Counted from the stretch's first letter, positions 52,515-62,585 are shown. The stretch is DNA of 64,000 bases from Allorhizobium undicola ORS 992 = ATCC 700741 (GCF_000621665.1 NZ_JHXQ01000009.1:1-64000), one strand, 5' to 3'. Notes: generated by a model from the letters alone, not told the origin. Made by a program: numbers and translations.

Positions 52515-54155
52515 ATGACCACGACCATTACCCGCCGCACGTTGATGACCACGGCAAGCGCCGTGGCGGCCCTTTCCTTTACCGGACTTCCCAAGGCCTT
52601 TGCCGCCACGCCGAAGGATACGCTGGTGGAAGCCTGGGCTTTTGATGACATCATCAGCCTGGATCCGGGCGAGGCTTTCGAGATCTCCGCTGCCGAAGTT
52701 ACCGGCAATACCTATGATACGCTGGTGAAGCTCAACGTGGCCGATACGTCCACCGTGGCGCCGGGCATTGCCGAAAGCTGGCAGGCATCGGAAGATGGCC
52801 TCACCTATACCTTCAAGCTCAAGTCCGGCCTGAAATTCGCCTCAGGCAATCCGATCACGGCCGAGGACGTGGCCTATTCCTTCGAGCGCGCCGTCAAGCT
52901 CAACAAGAACCCGGCCTTCATTCTCCAGCAATTCGGCCTGACGGGTGAAAATACTGCGGAAAACGCCAGGGCTGTCGATGCGTCTACCTTCCAGTTCAAG
53001 GTGGACAAGCCCTATGCCACCAGCTTCGTGCTGAATTGCCTGACGGCAACGGTTGGCGCCATCGTGGACAAGAAGCTTGTGGCAAGCCATGTGGCCGCCA
53101 CCACGCCGTCCAAGGACTATCCCTACGACAATGATTTCGGCAATGGCTGGCTGAAAACCAATTATGCCGGTTCCGGACCCTTCAAGCTGCGGGAATGGCG
53201 GGCAAACGAGCTGATCGTCCTGGAGCGCAACGACAATTACTATGGCGAAAAGGCCAGGTTGAAGCGCGTTATCTATCGCTTCCTCAAGGAAAGTGCAGGC
53301 CAGCGTCTGGCGCTGGAGGCAGGCGATGTCGATGTGGCGCGCAATCTTTCGCCCAATGATTATGCCGCCATCCTCAACGCTAAAAACATCAAGACGGATG
53401 CTGCCCAGAAGGGCACGGTCTATTATCTCGGCCTGAACCAGAAGAACCAGTATCTTTCCAAACCGGAAGTGCGCGAAGCCATCAAATATCTGGTGGATTA
53501 CGATGGTATCGGCGCAACCCTCATCAAGGGCGTTGGCACCATTCACCAGTCCTTTCTGCCCGCCCGTATTCTCGGCTCCGTGGATGACCAGCCCTACAAG
53601 CTGAACGTGGCCAAGGCCAAGGAGCTTCTGGAAAAGGCCGGGCTGAAGGACGGCTTCAGCGTGACCATGGATGTGCGCTCCCTTGAGCCGATCACCAGCG
53701 TTGCCCAGTCCTTGCAGCAAAGCTTTGCGCAGGCGGGCATCAAGCTGGAGCTCATTCCCGGCGACGGCAAGCAGGTGCTGACCAAATATCGCGCCCGCAA
53801 TCACGACATTTATATCGGTGACTGGGGCGCGGATTATTGGGATCCCAACTCCAATTCCGAGACCTTCACCAGCAATCCGGACAATTCCGAGACGCCGAAA
53901 TCCAAGACGCTTGCCTGGCGCAATGCCTGGAACGTGCCGGAACTGACGAAAGAAACGGCTGAGGCGCTGCTGGAACGCGACACGCCGAAGCGCAAGGCGA
54001 TGTATGAAGACCTGCAACGCAAGGTGCTGGCCGAAGGGCCTTTCGTGGTGCTGTGGCAGAAGACGGAAATTGCCGCCTACCGTGACAACCTCCAGAACTA
54101 CAAGCTGGGGCCGACCTTCGACAGCAACTTCAAGGCCGGTATTTCCAAGGCGTAA
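52515..54155 (+). CDS. Dipeptide ABC transporter substrate-binding protein
   Basis: 546 aa from ATG 52515, preceded by GAGGGG; a frame start at 52500 is less likely. Signal sequence with TRRTLMTTASAVAALSF, possibly Tat type, cleaved after about residue 31. Family 5 binding protein: YDTLVKLN, AESWQASEDGLTYTFKLKSGLKFASG, and QLSFAQAG-like QQSFAQAGIKLELIPGD. It is the periplasmic receptor of the five-gene transporter. Confidence 0.92.
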   Translation: MTTTITRRTLMTTASAVAALSFTGLPKAFAATPKDTLVEAWAFDDIISLDPGEAFEISAAEVTGNTYDTLVKLNVADTSTVAPGIAESWQASEDGLTYTFKLKSGLKFASGNPITAEDVAYSFERAVKLNKNPAFILQQFGLTGENTAENARAVDASTFQFKVDKPYATSFVLNCLTATVGAIVDKKLVASHVAATTPSKDYPYDNDFGNGWLKTNYAGSGPFKLREWRANELIVLERNDNYYGEKARLKRVIYRFLKESAGQRLALEAGDVDVARNLSPNDYAAILNAKNIKTDAAQKGTVYYLGLNQKNQYLSKPEVREAIKYLVDYDGIGATLIKGVGTIHQSFLPARILGSVDDQPYKLNVAKAKELLEKAGLKDGFSVTMDVRSLEPITSVAQSLQQSFAQAGIKLELIPGDGKQVLTKYRARNHDIYIGDWGADYWDPNSNSETFTSNPDNSETPKSKTLAWRNAWNVPELTKETAEALLERDTPKRKAMYEDLQRKVLAEGPFVVLWQKTEIAAYRDNLQNYKLGPTFDSNFKAGISKA

Positions 54156-54169
54156 GCGGGAGCGAGCCC

Positions 54170-55231
54170 TTGGCTTCGACCATGCAGACATCCGGCGGTC
54201 GCAGGCGCGGCCGCCAGTCGCGGCGTTTGAAAGCGGTGGCGGGATTTCTCGTCACCGTCGTCACCACTTTTCTTGGCCTTCTGGCCATCACCTTCTTCAT
54301 CGGCCGGGTCATTCCCATCGATCCGGCGCTGGCCATTCTGGGTGACAGGGCGCCGCAGTCCGTGGTGGAGCAGACGCGCCGCGCCCTCGGCCTTGACCAG
54401 CCGCTGTGGTATCAGTTCTGGCTCTATCTGAAGCAGGCGGTTTCAGGGGATTTCGGTGTTTCCGTGCTGACCACCAATCCGGTGATGACGGATATTGCCC
54501 GCTTCTTTCCCGCCACCATCGAGCTTGCCACCATCGGCACGCTGATCGGCGCGGCGCTGGGCATTCCGCTCGGGGTGCTGGCGGCGGTCAAGCGCGGCAG
54601 CCTTGCCGACCAGTTCGTACGCCTGATCGGTCTCGTCGGCTATTCGGTGCCGATTTTCTGGCTGGGACTTCTGGGCCTGCTGGTATTTTACGCAAAGCTG
54701 CAATGGGTGGCCTATCCCGGACGGCTCGATGTCGTCTATGAATATGATCTGGTGCCGGTCACGGGCTTTTATCTCATCGACGCGGCCATGGCGGGGCAGT
54801 GGGAGATCCTTTGGGACCTTCTGCGCCACATCATCCTGCCTGCGGCGCTGCTCGGTTATTTTTCGCTTGCCTATATCAGCCGCATGACACGCTCCTTCAT
54901 GCTGAACGAAATGGCGCAGGAATATGTGGTGGCCGCCCGCGCCAAAGGGCTTTCGGAAACGCGGATCATCTGGTTTCACGCGCTGCGCAATGCCGCCGTG
55001 CCGCTGGTGACGGTGGTTGTGCTGTCCTATGCCAGCCTGCTGGAAGGCTCCGTGCTGACGGAGACGATTTTTTCCTGGCCCGGCATCGGCCTTTATCTCA
55101 CCAATTCCTTGCAGAATGCGGATATGAACGCGGTGCTGGGCTGTACCATCGTGATCGGCTCGGTTTTCATCGCCTTCAATCTTCTGTCCGATCTGCTTTA
55201 CCGGCTTCTTGATCCAAGGACGCGCCGATGA
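54170..55231 (+). CDS. Dipeptide ABC transporter permease (DppB type)
   Basis: 353 aa with a TTG start supported by GGGAG 7 nt upstream; ATG 54182 is an alternative without such a site. About six membrane segments. SGDFGVSVLTTNPV, then VAARAKGLSETRIIWFHALRNAAVP as the coupling motif and the ending NLLSDLLYRLLDPRTRR are DppB features. Overlaps the next gene by 4 bp. Confidence 0.92.
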   Translation: MASTMQTSGGRRRGRQSRRLKAVAGFLVTVVTTFLGLLAITFFIGRVIPIDPALAILGDRAPQSVVEQTRRALGLDQPLWYQFWLYLKQAVSGDFGVSVLTTNPVMTDIARFFPATIELATIGTLIGAALGIPLGVLAAVKRGSLADQFVRLIGLVGYSVPIFWLGLLGLLVFYAKLQWVAYPGRLDVVYEYDLVPVTGFYLIDAAMAGQWEILWDLLRHIILPAALLGYFSLAYISRMTRSFMLNEMAQEYVVAARAKGLSETRIIWFHALRNAAVPLVTVVVLSYASLLEGSVLTETIFSWPGIGLYLTNSLQNADMNAVLGCTIVIGSVFIAFNLLSDLLYRLLDPRTRR

Positions 55232-56151
55232 CGAGGTCTTCCGGTCAAACCCTTCGCCAATGGCTGCTGTCGGATCGCCCGCAATCGCGCCGTCAGGCCC
55301 GGCTTGGCCGCGCCTATGTGGTCTGGCGGCAGTTTTCCGCAAACCGGCTGGCGCTGGCGGGGCTGGCCATCATCCTGCTTCTGGTGCTTGTGGCGGCCCT
55401 GGCCGATGCCATCGCGCTTCACGATCCGCTTCAGGGCAATCTGGCGCAGGCGCGGCTCCTGCCGCCGGGCAGCGATGGCTACTGGCTGGGAACAGACGAT
55501 CAGGGACGGGATATTTTTGCCCGCCTCGTTCACGGTTCCCGGCTGACCCTGCTGGTAGTGGTGCTGGTGGGCATTATTGCTGCCCCCATCGGGCTCATTG
55601 TCGGCACGGTCGCGGGCTATGCGGGGGGCTGGCTCGATGCGGTGCTGATGCGCATCACCGATATTTTCCTCGCTTTTCCCAAGCTCGTCCTGGCGCTGGC
55701 GCTGGTTGCAGCGCTCGGTCCCGGCATTGAAAACGCCATTCTTGCCATTGCCGTCACATCCTGGCCGCCCTATGCGCGCATTGCGCGGGCGGAAACGCTG
55801 ACCTTCCGCAAATCCGACTATATTGCCGCCGTGCAATTGATGGGGGCATCCCCCATGCGCATCGTGCTGCGCCACATCATGCCGCTCTGTCTGTCCTCGG
55901 TCATCGTGCGGGTGACGCTGGATATGGCGGGCATCATTCTGACTGCGGCAGGCCTTGGCTTTCTGGGGCTCGGCGCCCAGCCGCCTTTGCCGGAATGGGG
56001 CGCGATGATCGCCGACGGGCGGCGGTTCATTCTCGACCAATGGTGGGTGGCGGCCATGCCGGGCATTGCCATTCTCGTCGTCAGCCTTGGTTTCAACCTT
56101 TTGGGCGACGGCTTGCGCGATGCGCTGGACCCGAAGGAGGCCGGACAATGA
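55228..56151 (+). CDS. Dipeptide ABC transporter permease (DppC type)
   Basis: 307 aa. N-terminal cytoplasmic tail of about 40 residues, then membrane helix, HDPLQGN, LGTDDQGRDIFARLVHGSRLTL, coupling segment AVQLMGASPMRIVLRHIMP, and GLGAQPPLPEWGAMIADGR near the end. ATGA overlaps join it to both neighbours. Confidence 0.93.
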   Translation: MTRSSGQTLRQWLLSDRPQSRRQARLGRAYVVWRQFSANRLALAGLAIILLLVLVAALADAIALHDPLQGNLAQARLLPPGSDGYWLGTDDQGRDIFARLVHGSRLTLLVVVLVGIIAAPIGLIVGTVAGYAGGWLDAVLMRITDIFLAFPKLVLALALVAALGPGIENAILAIAVTSWPPYARIARAETLTFRKSDYIAAVQLMGASPMRIVLRHIMPLCLSSVIVRVTLDMAGIILTAAGLGFLGLGAQPPLPEWGAMIADGRRFILDQWWVAAMPGIAILVVSLGFNLLGDGLRDALDPKEAGQ

Positions 56152-56981
56152 CGCCGCTGCTGTCTGTCGAAAACCTCAAGGTTTCCTTTCCCACCCGCAC
56201 GGGGCTGGTGGAGGCGGTGCGCGGCGTGACCTTCACGCTTGGCCGCGAGCGGCTTGGCATTGTCGGCGAATCCGGGTCCGGCAAATCCCAGACCGGCCGC
56301 GCCATCATGGGGCTTACCCCGCCACAGGCCGTGATTTCCGCCGGGCACTTGCGCTTTGGTGAAACCGATCTTCTGGCGCTTTCGCCGCGCGAGCGCCGCA
56401 AGCTGCGCGGCAAGCGGCTGGCCATGATCCTTCAGGATCCGAAATATTCCCTCAATCCGGTGATGACCATTGGCCGCCAGATCGTGGAAACGCTTCTGAC
56501 GCATGAAAGGCTTTCGGGCCGGGAGGCTCGCGCAAGGGCGCTTGCCATGCTGGAGGCGGTGAAAATCCGTGATCCGGAGCGGGTGTTCGGCCTTTATCCG
56601 CACGAGGTTTCCGGCGGCATGGGCCAGCGCGTGATGATTGCCATGATGCTGGTGTGCGGGCCGGAACTTCTGATTGCCGACGAGCCGACCTCGGCGCTGG
56701 ATGTGACGGTGCAGCTGGAAGTGCTGGACATTCTGAACGGTCTGGTGCGGGAAAGGGGCATGGGGCTGATCTTCATTTCCCATGATCTGCGGCTGGTGTC
56801 GTCCTTTTGCGACCGGGTTCTGGTGATGTATGCGGGCCGGGTGGTGGAGGAACTGGCCGCGGCCAATCTCGCCGAGGCCCGGCACCCTTATACGCAGGGC
56901 CTGCTGCATTGCCTGCCGAGCCTTGAAAGCGACCGGCATCCCCTGCCGGTGCTGATGCGCCGCAAGGAGTGGTCGCTATGA
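56148..56981 (+). CDS. Dipeptide ABC transporter ATP-binding protein (DppD type)
   Basis: 277 aa from ATG 56148 (overlap of 4 bp with the permease). Walker A GESGSGKS near residue 37-44, Q-loop LQDPKYSLNPV, signature VSGGMGQRVMIAMML, Walker B LLIADEPTSALDVT, H-loop FISHDLR. HPYTQGLLHCLPSL near the C-terminus is the oligopeptide-type extension. Confidence 0.93.
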   Translation: MTPLLSVENLKVSFPTRTGLVEAVRGVTFTLGRERLGIVGESGSGKSQTGRAIMGLTPPQAVISAGHLRFGETDLLALSPRERRKLRGKRLAMILQDPKYSLNPVMTIGRQIVETLLTHERLSGREARARALAMLEAVKIRDPERVFGLYPHEVSGGMGQRVMIAMMLVCGPELLIADEPTSALDVTVQLEVLDILNGLVRERGMGLIFISHDLRLVSSFCDRVLVMYAGRVVEELAAANLAEARHPYTQGLLHCLPSLESDRHPLPVLMRRKEWSL

Positions 56982-57727
56982 CGCCTATTCTGACAGTGGA
57001 CGGCATTTCGGTGTGGTTCGATGATTTCGCCGCACTCAAGCAGGTGAGCCTGAGCGTTGCAGCGGGCGAGAGCTTTGGTCTGGTCGGGGAATCGGGTTCG
57101 GGAAAATCCACCCTGCTGCGCGCCATTGCCGGGCTGAACGCCTTCGAAAGCGGCCTGTTGAGCGTCGATGGTCTGGCCTATTCCGACGCAAGCCGCACCA
57201 AGGCGTTTTACCGCAAAGTGCAGATGGTGTTTCAGGACCCTTACGGTTCGCTGCACCCGCGCCAGACTGTAGACCGCCTGCTGCTGGAACCGTTGCTGAT
57301 CCACGGCTTCGACGATGTGGACCGCCGCATTTCCCGCGCGCTCGACGAGGTGGGGCTGGGCAGCGGATTCCGGTTTCGCTATTCGCACCAGCTTTCCGGC
57401 GGCCAGCGCCAGCGCGTGGCGATTGCGCGCGCCCTGATCTTGGAGCCGAAAATCCTGTTGCTCGATGAGCCGACGTCGGCGCTCGATGCCTCGATCCAGG
57501 CCGAAATCCTCAACCTTCTGGAAGAGATGCGCAAGCAGCGCGGCCTGACCTTTCTGATGGTCAGCCACGACCTTGCCGTCATCAGCCATATGTGCGACCG
57601 GCTGGCCGTGATGCGCGGCGGCGAAGTGGTGGAAACGCTGACGGTGGAGCAATTGCGCCACCGCGAGGTCAGCGCCGATTATACCCGCCAGCTCATGGTG
57701 GCAAGCGAAGGGTTCCGCAGGGCTTGA
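56978..57727 (+). CDS. Dipeptide ABC transporter ATP-binding protein (DppF type)
   Basis: 249 aa from ATG 56978, overlapping the previous stop by 4 bp. Walker A GESGSGKST (about 37-45), FQDPYGSLHPRQ, signature LSGGQRQRVAIARAL, LLLDEPTSALDAS, VSHDLAV. It is shorter than DppF (about 330) and lacks the usual iron-sulfur-like cysteine tail, as many DppF-type ATPases of alphaproteobacteria do. It ends 4 nt before the convergent peptidase gene. Confidence 0.92.
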   Translation: MTPILTVDGISVWFDDFAALKQVSLSVAAGESFGLVGESGSGKSTLLRAIAGLNAFESGLLSVDGLAYSDASRTKAFYRKVQMVFQDPYGSLHPRQTVDRLLLEPLLIHGFDDVDRRISRALDEVGLGSGFRFRYSHQLSGGQRQRVAIARALILEPKILLLDEPTSALDASIQAEILNLLEEMRKQRGLTFLMVSHDLAVISHMCDRLAVMRGGEVVETLTVEQLRHREVSADYTRQLMVASEGFRRA

Positions 57728-57731
57728 TCCC

Positions 57732-58730
57732 TCACTGTCGCCTGAAAATATCGCGCCAGGCGGCTTGCGCATCCGCATAAGGCAAGCGCGTGGCTTCATA
57801 AACGCCGCGTGCCACGGCGCGCGCCATGGTCTGGGTGGCGAGGTGGCAAATTTCCATGAAGTCCGTGGGCTCACGCTGCGGCTTTTCGCCGGTCGCGGCC
57901 GCAAAGATCGTATCGCCATCGGCGGCAAGATGGGCCGGAAGCACGGCGCGGGCAAGCCCGTCATGGGCCAGAAGCGATAGCCGGTGCGCCTCGGCCTTGG
58001 TGAGGACGGCATCGGTGACGATGGCGCCGATCGTGGTTGCGGTGAGCGTCACGCCCTTGGCGCGCAGGGCCAGATGGCCGGAGGAGAATTTCTGCGGCAG
58101 GCCAAGCCCGCCAAATTCCGCCTGCTGCTCGAAGGGGGCCGCCCAGAAATGCGGGGTGTCACCCACCGTGGCAGACCCCATGGCATTGACGGCAACGAGG
58201 GCTGCCACGATATGGCCGTTGCGGGTCACGGCGCTGGCAGAGCCAAGCCCGCCTTTCACGGTTGCGGTGGTGGCGCCCGTGCCTGCTCCCACACTGCCCA
58301 GCGCAAAGCCGCCCTTTTCAGCGGCCGTGAAAGCCTGATAGCCCAAATCCCGATAGGGCGAATGCAGGCCCCAATCCTTGTTGCCGCCATTGAGAAGATC
58401 CATCAGGATCGCCTGTGGCACGATGGGCACGCGCGCCGCTCCCACCGCCAGTCCGCGTCCTTTTTCCCGCAATCCGGCCTGCACGCCGCCCGCGGCATCC
58501 AGCCCGAAGGCCGAACCGCCGGAAAGCACCAGCGCATCCACCCGTTGAACCGTCATGGCCGGATCGAGAAGGGCAGTATCGCGCCCGCCCGGCGCGCCGC
58601 CCAGAACGGTGCCGGAAGCAATCGCCGGTTCGTCGAAGACGATGACGGTGACGCCTGAGCCCAGCGCAAGATCGGTGGCATGGCCCACGGCAAGTCCGGC
58701 AATGTCGGTGAGCAGGTTGAGCCCGCGCAT
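57732..58730 (-). CDS. P1 family peptidase (DmpA/ArgJ-like Ntn hydrolase)
   Basis: 332 aa. Family S58 pattern: ITDIAGLAVGHAT-like N-terminus, GGAPGGRDTALLDP, LSGGSAFGLDAAGGV, GGLGSASAV, and the probable autocleavage/nucleophile site ATTIGAIVTDA (231-241, with T232 or T233 as nucleophile). DmpA-type enzymes are self-processing aminopeptidases acting on short peptides, some on beta- or D-amino acids. Convergent with the dipeptide transporter (4-nt gap), so possibly linked in function but separately transcribed. Confidence 0.88.
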   Translation of the reverse strand: MRGLNLLTDIAGLAVGHATDLALGSGVTVIVFDEPAIASGTVLGGAPGGRDTALLDPAMTVQRVDALVLSGGSAFGLDAAGGVQAGLREKGRGLAVGAARVPIVPQAILMDLLNGGNKDWGLHSPYRDLGYQAFTAAEKGGFALGSVGAGTGATTATVKGGLGSASAVTRNGHIVAALVAVNAMGSATVGDTPHFWAAPFEQQAEFGGLGLPQKFSSGHLALRAKGVTLTATTIGAIVTDAVLTKAEAHRLSLLAHDGLARAVLPAHLAADGDTIFAAATGEKPQREPTDFMEICHLATQTMARAVARGVYEATRLPYADAQAAWRDIFRRQ

Positions 58731-58849
58731 CTTTGATCCCTTTGCGTGTTGCTCGTTTGCAAGTTTGACTCATGTCAAGGCGAGAGGCGGCCTGCTGGCG
58801 GAAACTCGCCTCTGCCCATTCCTTCCACTATCTTTCAGGCCTGAATTTC

Positions 58850-59839
58850 ATGCGCAAGATTTTCTTTATTCTTCCTGTCCTTCTTGTCGCGGCGGGTGGG
58901 GCCACTGCCTATCTCAAATTCCATAAGCGCGATGTGTTGCCGCCTGGGATTGCCATGGGCAATGGCCGCATCGAGGCAACGGAAGTGGATGTGGCGACGA
59001 AATTTGCCGGTCGGGTGCTGTCCGTCGAGGTGGGAGAGGGCGATCTGGTCAAAAAGGGGCAGATTCTGGCGCGTATCGATGCCGCCGACATCGAGAGCCA
59101 GTTGCGTGCGGCGCGCGCCAAGGTCAATGAGGCCGAACAGAGCCGGGATGCGGCGGCCTACAAGCTGGCGCAGGCTGAAAGCCAGTATGTGCTGGCCGAC
59201 AAGGATCTCGAGCGCCAGCTCGTGCTTTTGGGCAAGGGCTTCGTGTCCGAGCAGACTGTCGATAGTCAGCGCATGACGCGCGATAGCGCCAGAGCGGCCA
59301 TGTCGGCGGCCGAGAGCGGGCTTAACAGCGTGAAGGCAACGGTGGAAAGCGCCAGCGCCGATGCCGAGCGCATCGCCCGGACCTTGGCGGATGCCACGCT
59401 GACGGCGCCCAAGGATGGCCGGGTTCTCTATCGTCTGGCCGAACCGGGGGAAGTGTTGGCGGCGGGCGGCAAGGTGCTGACGCTGCTTGATCTTTCCGAT
59501 GTCTATATGACCGTTTTCCTGCCATCGGCAGAGGCGGGGCGCACCGCGCTTGGCGCTGAGGGACGCATCGTGCTGGATATGGCGCCAGACCATACGGTGC
59601 CGGGAACCGTCTCCTTCGTCTCGCCGCAGGCGCAATATACGCCCAAGCAGGTGGAGTTGCGCAGCGAGCGCGACCGGCTGATGTTCCGCGTGAAGATTTC
59701 GGTGCCGCAGGATCTCGTGCGCAAATATCTGCCGCTGGTCAAAACCGGCGTGACGGGGGTGGGCTATATCAAGACCGATCCCGCCACGATCTGGCCGGAA
59801 AGGCTGGAATCCGATCTGACGCGCCCGGCGCAGCCATAG
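58850..59839 (+). CDS. HlyD-family periplasmic adaptor (YbhG/YhiI type)
   Basis: 329 aa from ATG 58850; the frame stays open to 58772. N-terminal membrane anchor at 3-20 (IFFILPVLLVAAGGATAY). Barrel-lipoyl segment GNGRIEATEVDVATKFAGRV and VEVGEGDLVKKGQILARID, then an alpha-helical hairpin from about 85 to 195, then the second lipoyl half LTAPKDGRVLYRLAEPGEVLAAGGKVLTLLDLS. It bridges the ABC transporter to the outer membrane or periplasm. It is followed by the ABC fusion protein after 7 nt. Confidence 0.9.
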   Translation: MRKIFFILPVLLVAAGGATAYLKFHKRDVLPPGIAMGNGRIEATEVDVATKFAGRVLSVEVGEGDLVKKGQILARIDAADIESQLRAARAKVNEAEQSRDAAAYKLAQAESQYVLADKDLERQLVLLGKGFVSEQTVDSQRMTRDSARAAMSAAESGLNSVKATVESASADAERIARTLADATLTAPKDGRVLYRLAEPGEVLAAGGKVLTLLDLSDVYMTVFLPSAEAGRTALGAEGRIVLDMAPDHTVPGTVSFVSPQAQYTPKQVELRSERDRLMFRVKISVPQDLVRKYLPLVKTGVTGVGYIKTDPATIWPERLESDLTRPAQP

Positions 59840-59846
59840 GTGCGCC

Positions 59847-62582
59847 ATGGCGGTGGAAACGGGTTTCGCAGTCGAGCTGGAGAATGTCGGGCATGTTTTT
59901 GGCAAAACGGTTGCGCTGCGGCCGCTGACCCTTTCTCTGGCGGCTGGCAGGCGGCTGGCAATCGTCGGTCCGGACGGGGTGGGGAAATCGACCCTGCTGG
60001 CGCTGATTGCCGGGGTGAAAAGGCTTCAGACCGGCAGGCTTTCCGTGCTTTCGGCCAATATGGCCTTGCCGCGAAGCCGCAGTCTGGTGCAGCCGCGCAT
60101 TGCCTATATGCCGCAGGGGCTGGGCAAAAACCTGTATCCCAACCTGACGGTCGCTGAAAATATCGATTTCTTCGGCAGGCTGTTCGGGCACGGCGCTGCG
60201 GAGCGGGCGCGGCGCAGCGCCGTGCTGATGCAGGCAACGGGACTTTCTCCCTTCGCGGACAGGCTGATGGGCAAGCTTTCCGGCGGCATGAAGCAGAAGC
60301 TCGGCCTTTGCTGCGCGCTGGTGCATGACCCGGACCTGCTGCTGCTGGATGAGCCGACCACCGGCGTCGATCCGCTCTCGCGGCGGCAGTTCTGGGATCT
60401 GGTCGAGACAATCCATTCGGCGCGTCCGGGGTTGACCGTCATCACCGCAACCTCCGACATGCAGGAGGCGGAACGTTTCGAGCGTGTGGTGATGATCGAT
60501 GACGGCGCCATTCTTGCCGATGGCACGCCGGAAATGCTGAAGGAAAGGACGGCAGCGGCAAGCCTGGAGGCGGCCTTCATCTCACTTCTGCCGGAGGAAA
60601 AGCGACAGGGCTATCAGCCGGACAGGCCGCGACCCGCTCTTTCCCCTTCGGCCGAGATTGCCATCGAGGCCCATGGGCTCACCCGGACATTCGGTGCCTT
60701 CACCGCTGTCGATCATGTCGATCTTTCCATCGCGAAGGGCGAGATTTTCGGCTTTCTCGGCTCGAATGGCAGCGGCAAATCGACAACGATGAAAATGCTG
60801 ACCGGGCTTTTGCCGATGAGTGAAGGCCAGGCACGGCTCTTTGGTGCGCCGGTCGATCCCAGGGACATCGAAGCACGGCGGCGGGTGGGCTATATGTCCC
60901 AGGGCTTTTCGCTTTATGGCGAATTGACCGTCCGGCAGAATCTCGACCTTCATGCCGCTATTTTCGACCTGACGGGCGAGGTGGCGAAGGCGCGCATTGA
61001 GGATCTGGTCGCGCGTTTCGGACTTCGGCCCTATCTCGATCAGGTTTCCGAGGCTCTGCTGCTGGGGGTGCGCCAGCGGCTGCAATTGGCCGTGGCGCTC
61101 ATACATGCGCCCGATATTCTGATTCTGGACGAACCCACCTCCGGCGTCGATCCCATTGCGCGGGACGTGTTCTGGAACGATCTCGTCCGGCTCTCACGCG
61201 AAAGCGGCGTGACGATCTTCATCTCCACGCATTTCATGGCCGAGGCCGAGCGCTGCGATCGCATCGCTTTCATGCATGGCGGCAGGGTAATTGCTACGGG
61301 CGCACCCGATATGCTGAAGGCGCAGACGCGAACCGGGAGCCTCGACGATGCCTTCATCACCTTCATGCACCGGGGTGGCCGGGATGTGGGTGACAGCACC
61401 GATACCGCGGGCTTTTCGCCGGAATCCGGTCCTGCCAAGACGCCATCGCCCTTGTTTACTGGCTTCTCACCGGGGCGGCTTCTTGCCTATAGCCGCCGGG
61501 AGGCCATGGAATTGATGCGGGACCGGATCCGTCTCGGTTTCGCCCTTCTCGGCACGGCCTTTCTGATGCTGATCTTCAGCTATGGGCTGACGCTCGATGT
61601 CGATCATCTGAAATTTTCTGTGCTGGACAGGGATCGCAGCACGGAAAGCCGGACCTATATCGATGCCTATGCCGCATCCTCTGCCTTTACGGCGGCAGGC
61701 CGGGTTGACGATGAGGCGCAACTCATCGCCGCATTGAGGGGCAACCACGCCATGCTGGCGCTGGACATTCCGCAAAACTTCGGCGCGGATCTTCGTGCCG
61801 GGCGAACGCCGACAGTGATGGTGACGCTGGATGGTGCCATGCCCTTTCGCGCGGAAACGGCATTGGGCTATGTTTCCGGGGTGCATCAACGCTACCTTCA
61901 GGAACAGGCGTTGCTGGCCGGGCGAGAGGTGAAGGCCGCCGCATCGGTGGAGATGCGTTATCGCTACAATCAGGCCTTTTTGTCCATAGAGGCCATGGTG
62001 CCCGCGGTGATCGGGCTGTTGCTGGTTTTCATTCCCTCGATCCTGACCGCACTTGGCGTGGTGTCGGAGAAGGAAATGGGCTCGATCAGCAATCTCTATG
62101 TCACGCCGGTGACGAAGCTGGAATTCCTGCTGGGCAAGCAATTGCCCTATGTGGCGGTGGGACTTGTCAACTTCGTCATTCTGGTCGCAATGGCGGTCTG
62201 GTTGTTCGGCGTGCCGCTCAAGGGTTCCTTCCTCGGGCTGTCGCTGGTGGCCTTTGTTTATGTTCTGGCAACCACGGCCATTGGCATTTTCAGTTCCACC
62301 TTCACGTCAACACAGGTGGCCGCCCTTTTCGTCACGGCCATTGGCGTGATGATGCCGGCCACGCAGTTTTCCGGTCTGTTGCAGCCGGTCTCTACGCTGG
62401 AAGGCGCAGGCCGCGCAATCGGCATTGTCTTTCCCACCACCTATTTCATGCGCGCCAGCGTTGGCGGTTTTACCAAGGGGCTGGGCTTTGCCGATCTTGC
62501 GGCCTTCATCTGGCCGCTTGCCCTTTGCTGGGTGGTCACGCTTTCGGCGGGCTGGCTCTTTCTTCGCAAGCAGGAGGCCTGA
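59847..62582 (+). CDS. ABC transporter with two ATPase domains and ABC2 membrane domain (RbbA/YhiH type)
   Basis: 911 aa, the same length as I recall for E. coli RbbA. ATPase 1: GPDGVGKST (41-49), LSGGMKQKLGLC, LLLDEPTTGVDP. ATPase 2: LGSNGSGKST near 302, with the signature replaced by ALLLGVRQRLQLA and Walker B LILDEPTSGVDP. As I recall, RbbA proteins also lack LSGG in the second domain, so this looks like a family trait. The ABC2 membrane part from about 555 begins REAMELMRDRIRLGFALLGTAFLMLIFSYG and ends with five helices. An exporter of an unknown compound is likely; ribosome binding reported for RbbA is not testable here. Confidence 0.9.
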   Translation: MAVETGFAVELENVGHVFGKTVALRPLTLSLAAGRRLAIVGPDGVGKSTLLALIAGVKRLQTGRLSVLSANMALPRSRSLVQPRIAYMPQGLGKNLYPNLTVAENIDFFGRLFGHGAAERARRSAVLMQATGLSPFADRLMGKLSGGMKQKLGLCCALVHDPDLLLLDEPTTGVDPLSRRQFWDLVETIHSARPGLTVITATSDMQEAERFERVVMIDDGAILADGTPEMLKERTAAASLEAAFISLLPEEKRQGYQPDRPRPALSPSAEIAIEAHGLTRTFGAFTAVDHVDLSIAKGEIFGFLGSNGSGKSTTMKMLTGLLPMSEGQARLFGAPVDPRDIEARRRVGYMSQGFSLYGELTVRQNLDLHAAIFDLTGEVAKARIEDLVARFGLRPYLDQVSEALLLGVRQRLQLAVALIHAPDILILDEPTSGVDPIARDVFWNDLVRLSRESGVTIFISTHFMAEAERCDRIAFMHGGRVIATGAPDMLKAQTRTGSLDDAFITFMHRGGRDVGDSTDTAGFSPESGPAKTPSPLFTGFSPGRLLAYSRREAMELMRDRIRLGFALLGTAFLMLIFSYGLTLDVDHLKFSVLDRDRSTESRTYIDAYAASSAFTAAGRVDDEAQLIAALRGNHAMLALDIPQNFGADLRAGRTPTVMVTLDGAMPFRAETALGYVSGVHQRYLQEQALLAGREVKAAASVEMRYRYNQAFLSIEAMVPAVIGLLLVFIPSILTALGVVSEKEMGSISNLYVTPVTKLEFLLGKQLPYVAVGLVNFVILVAMAVWLFGVPLKGSFLGLSLVAFVYVLATTAIGIFSSTFTSTQVAALFVTAIGVMMPATQFSGLLQPVSTLEGAGRAIGIVFPTTYFMRASVGGFTKGLGFADLAAFIWPLALCWVVTLSAGWLFLRKQEA

Positions 62583-62585
62583 GAC

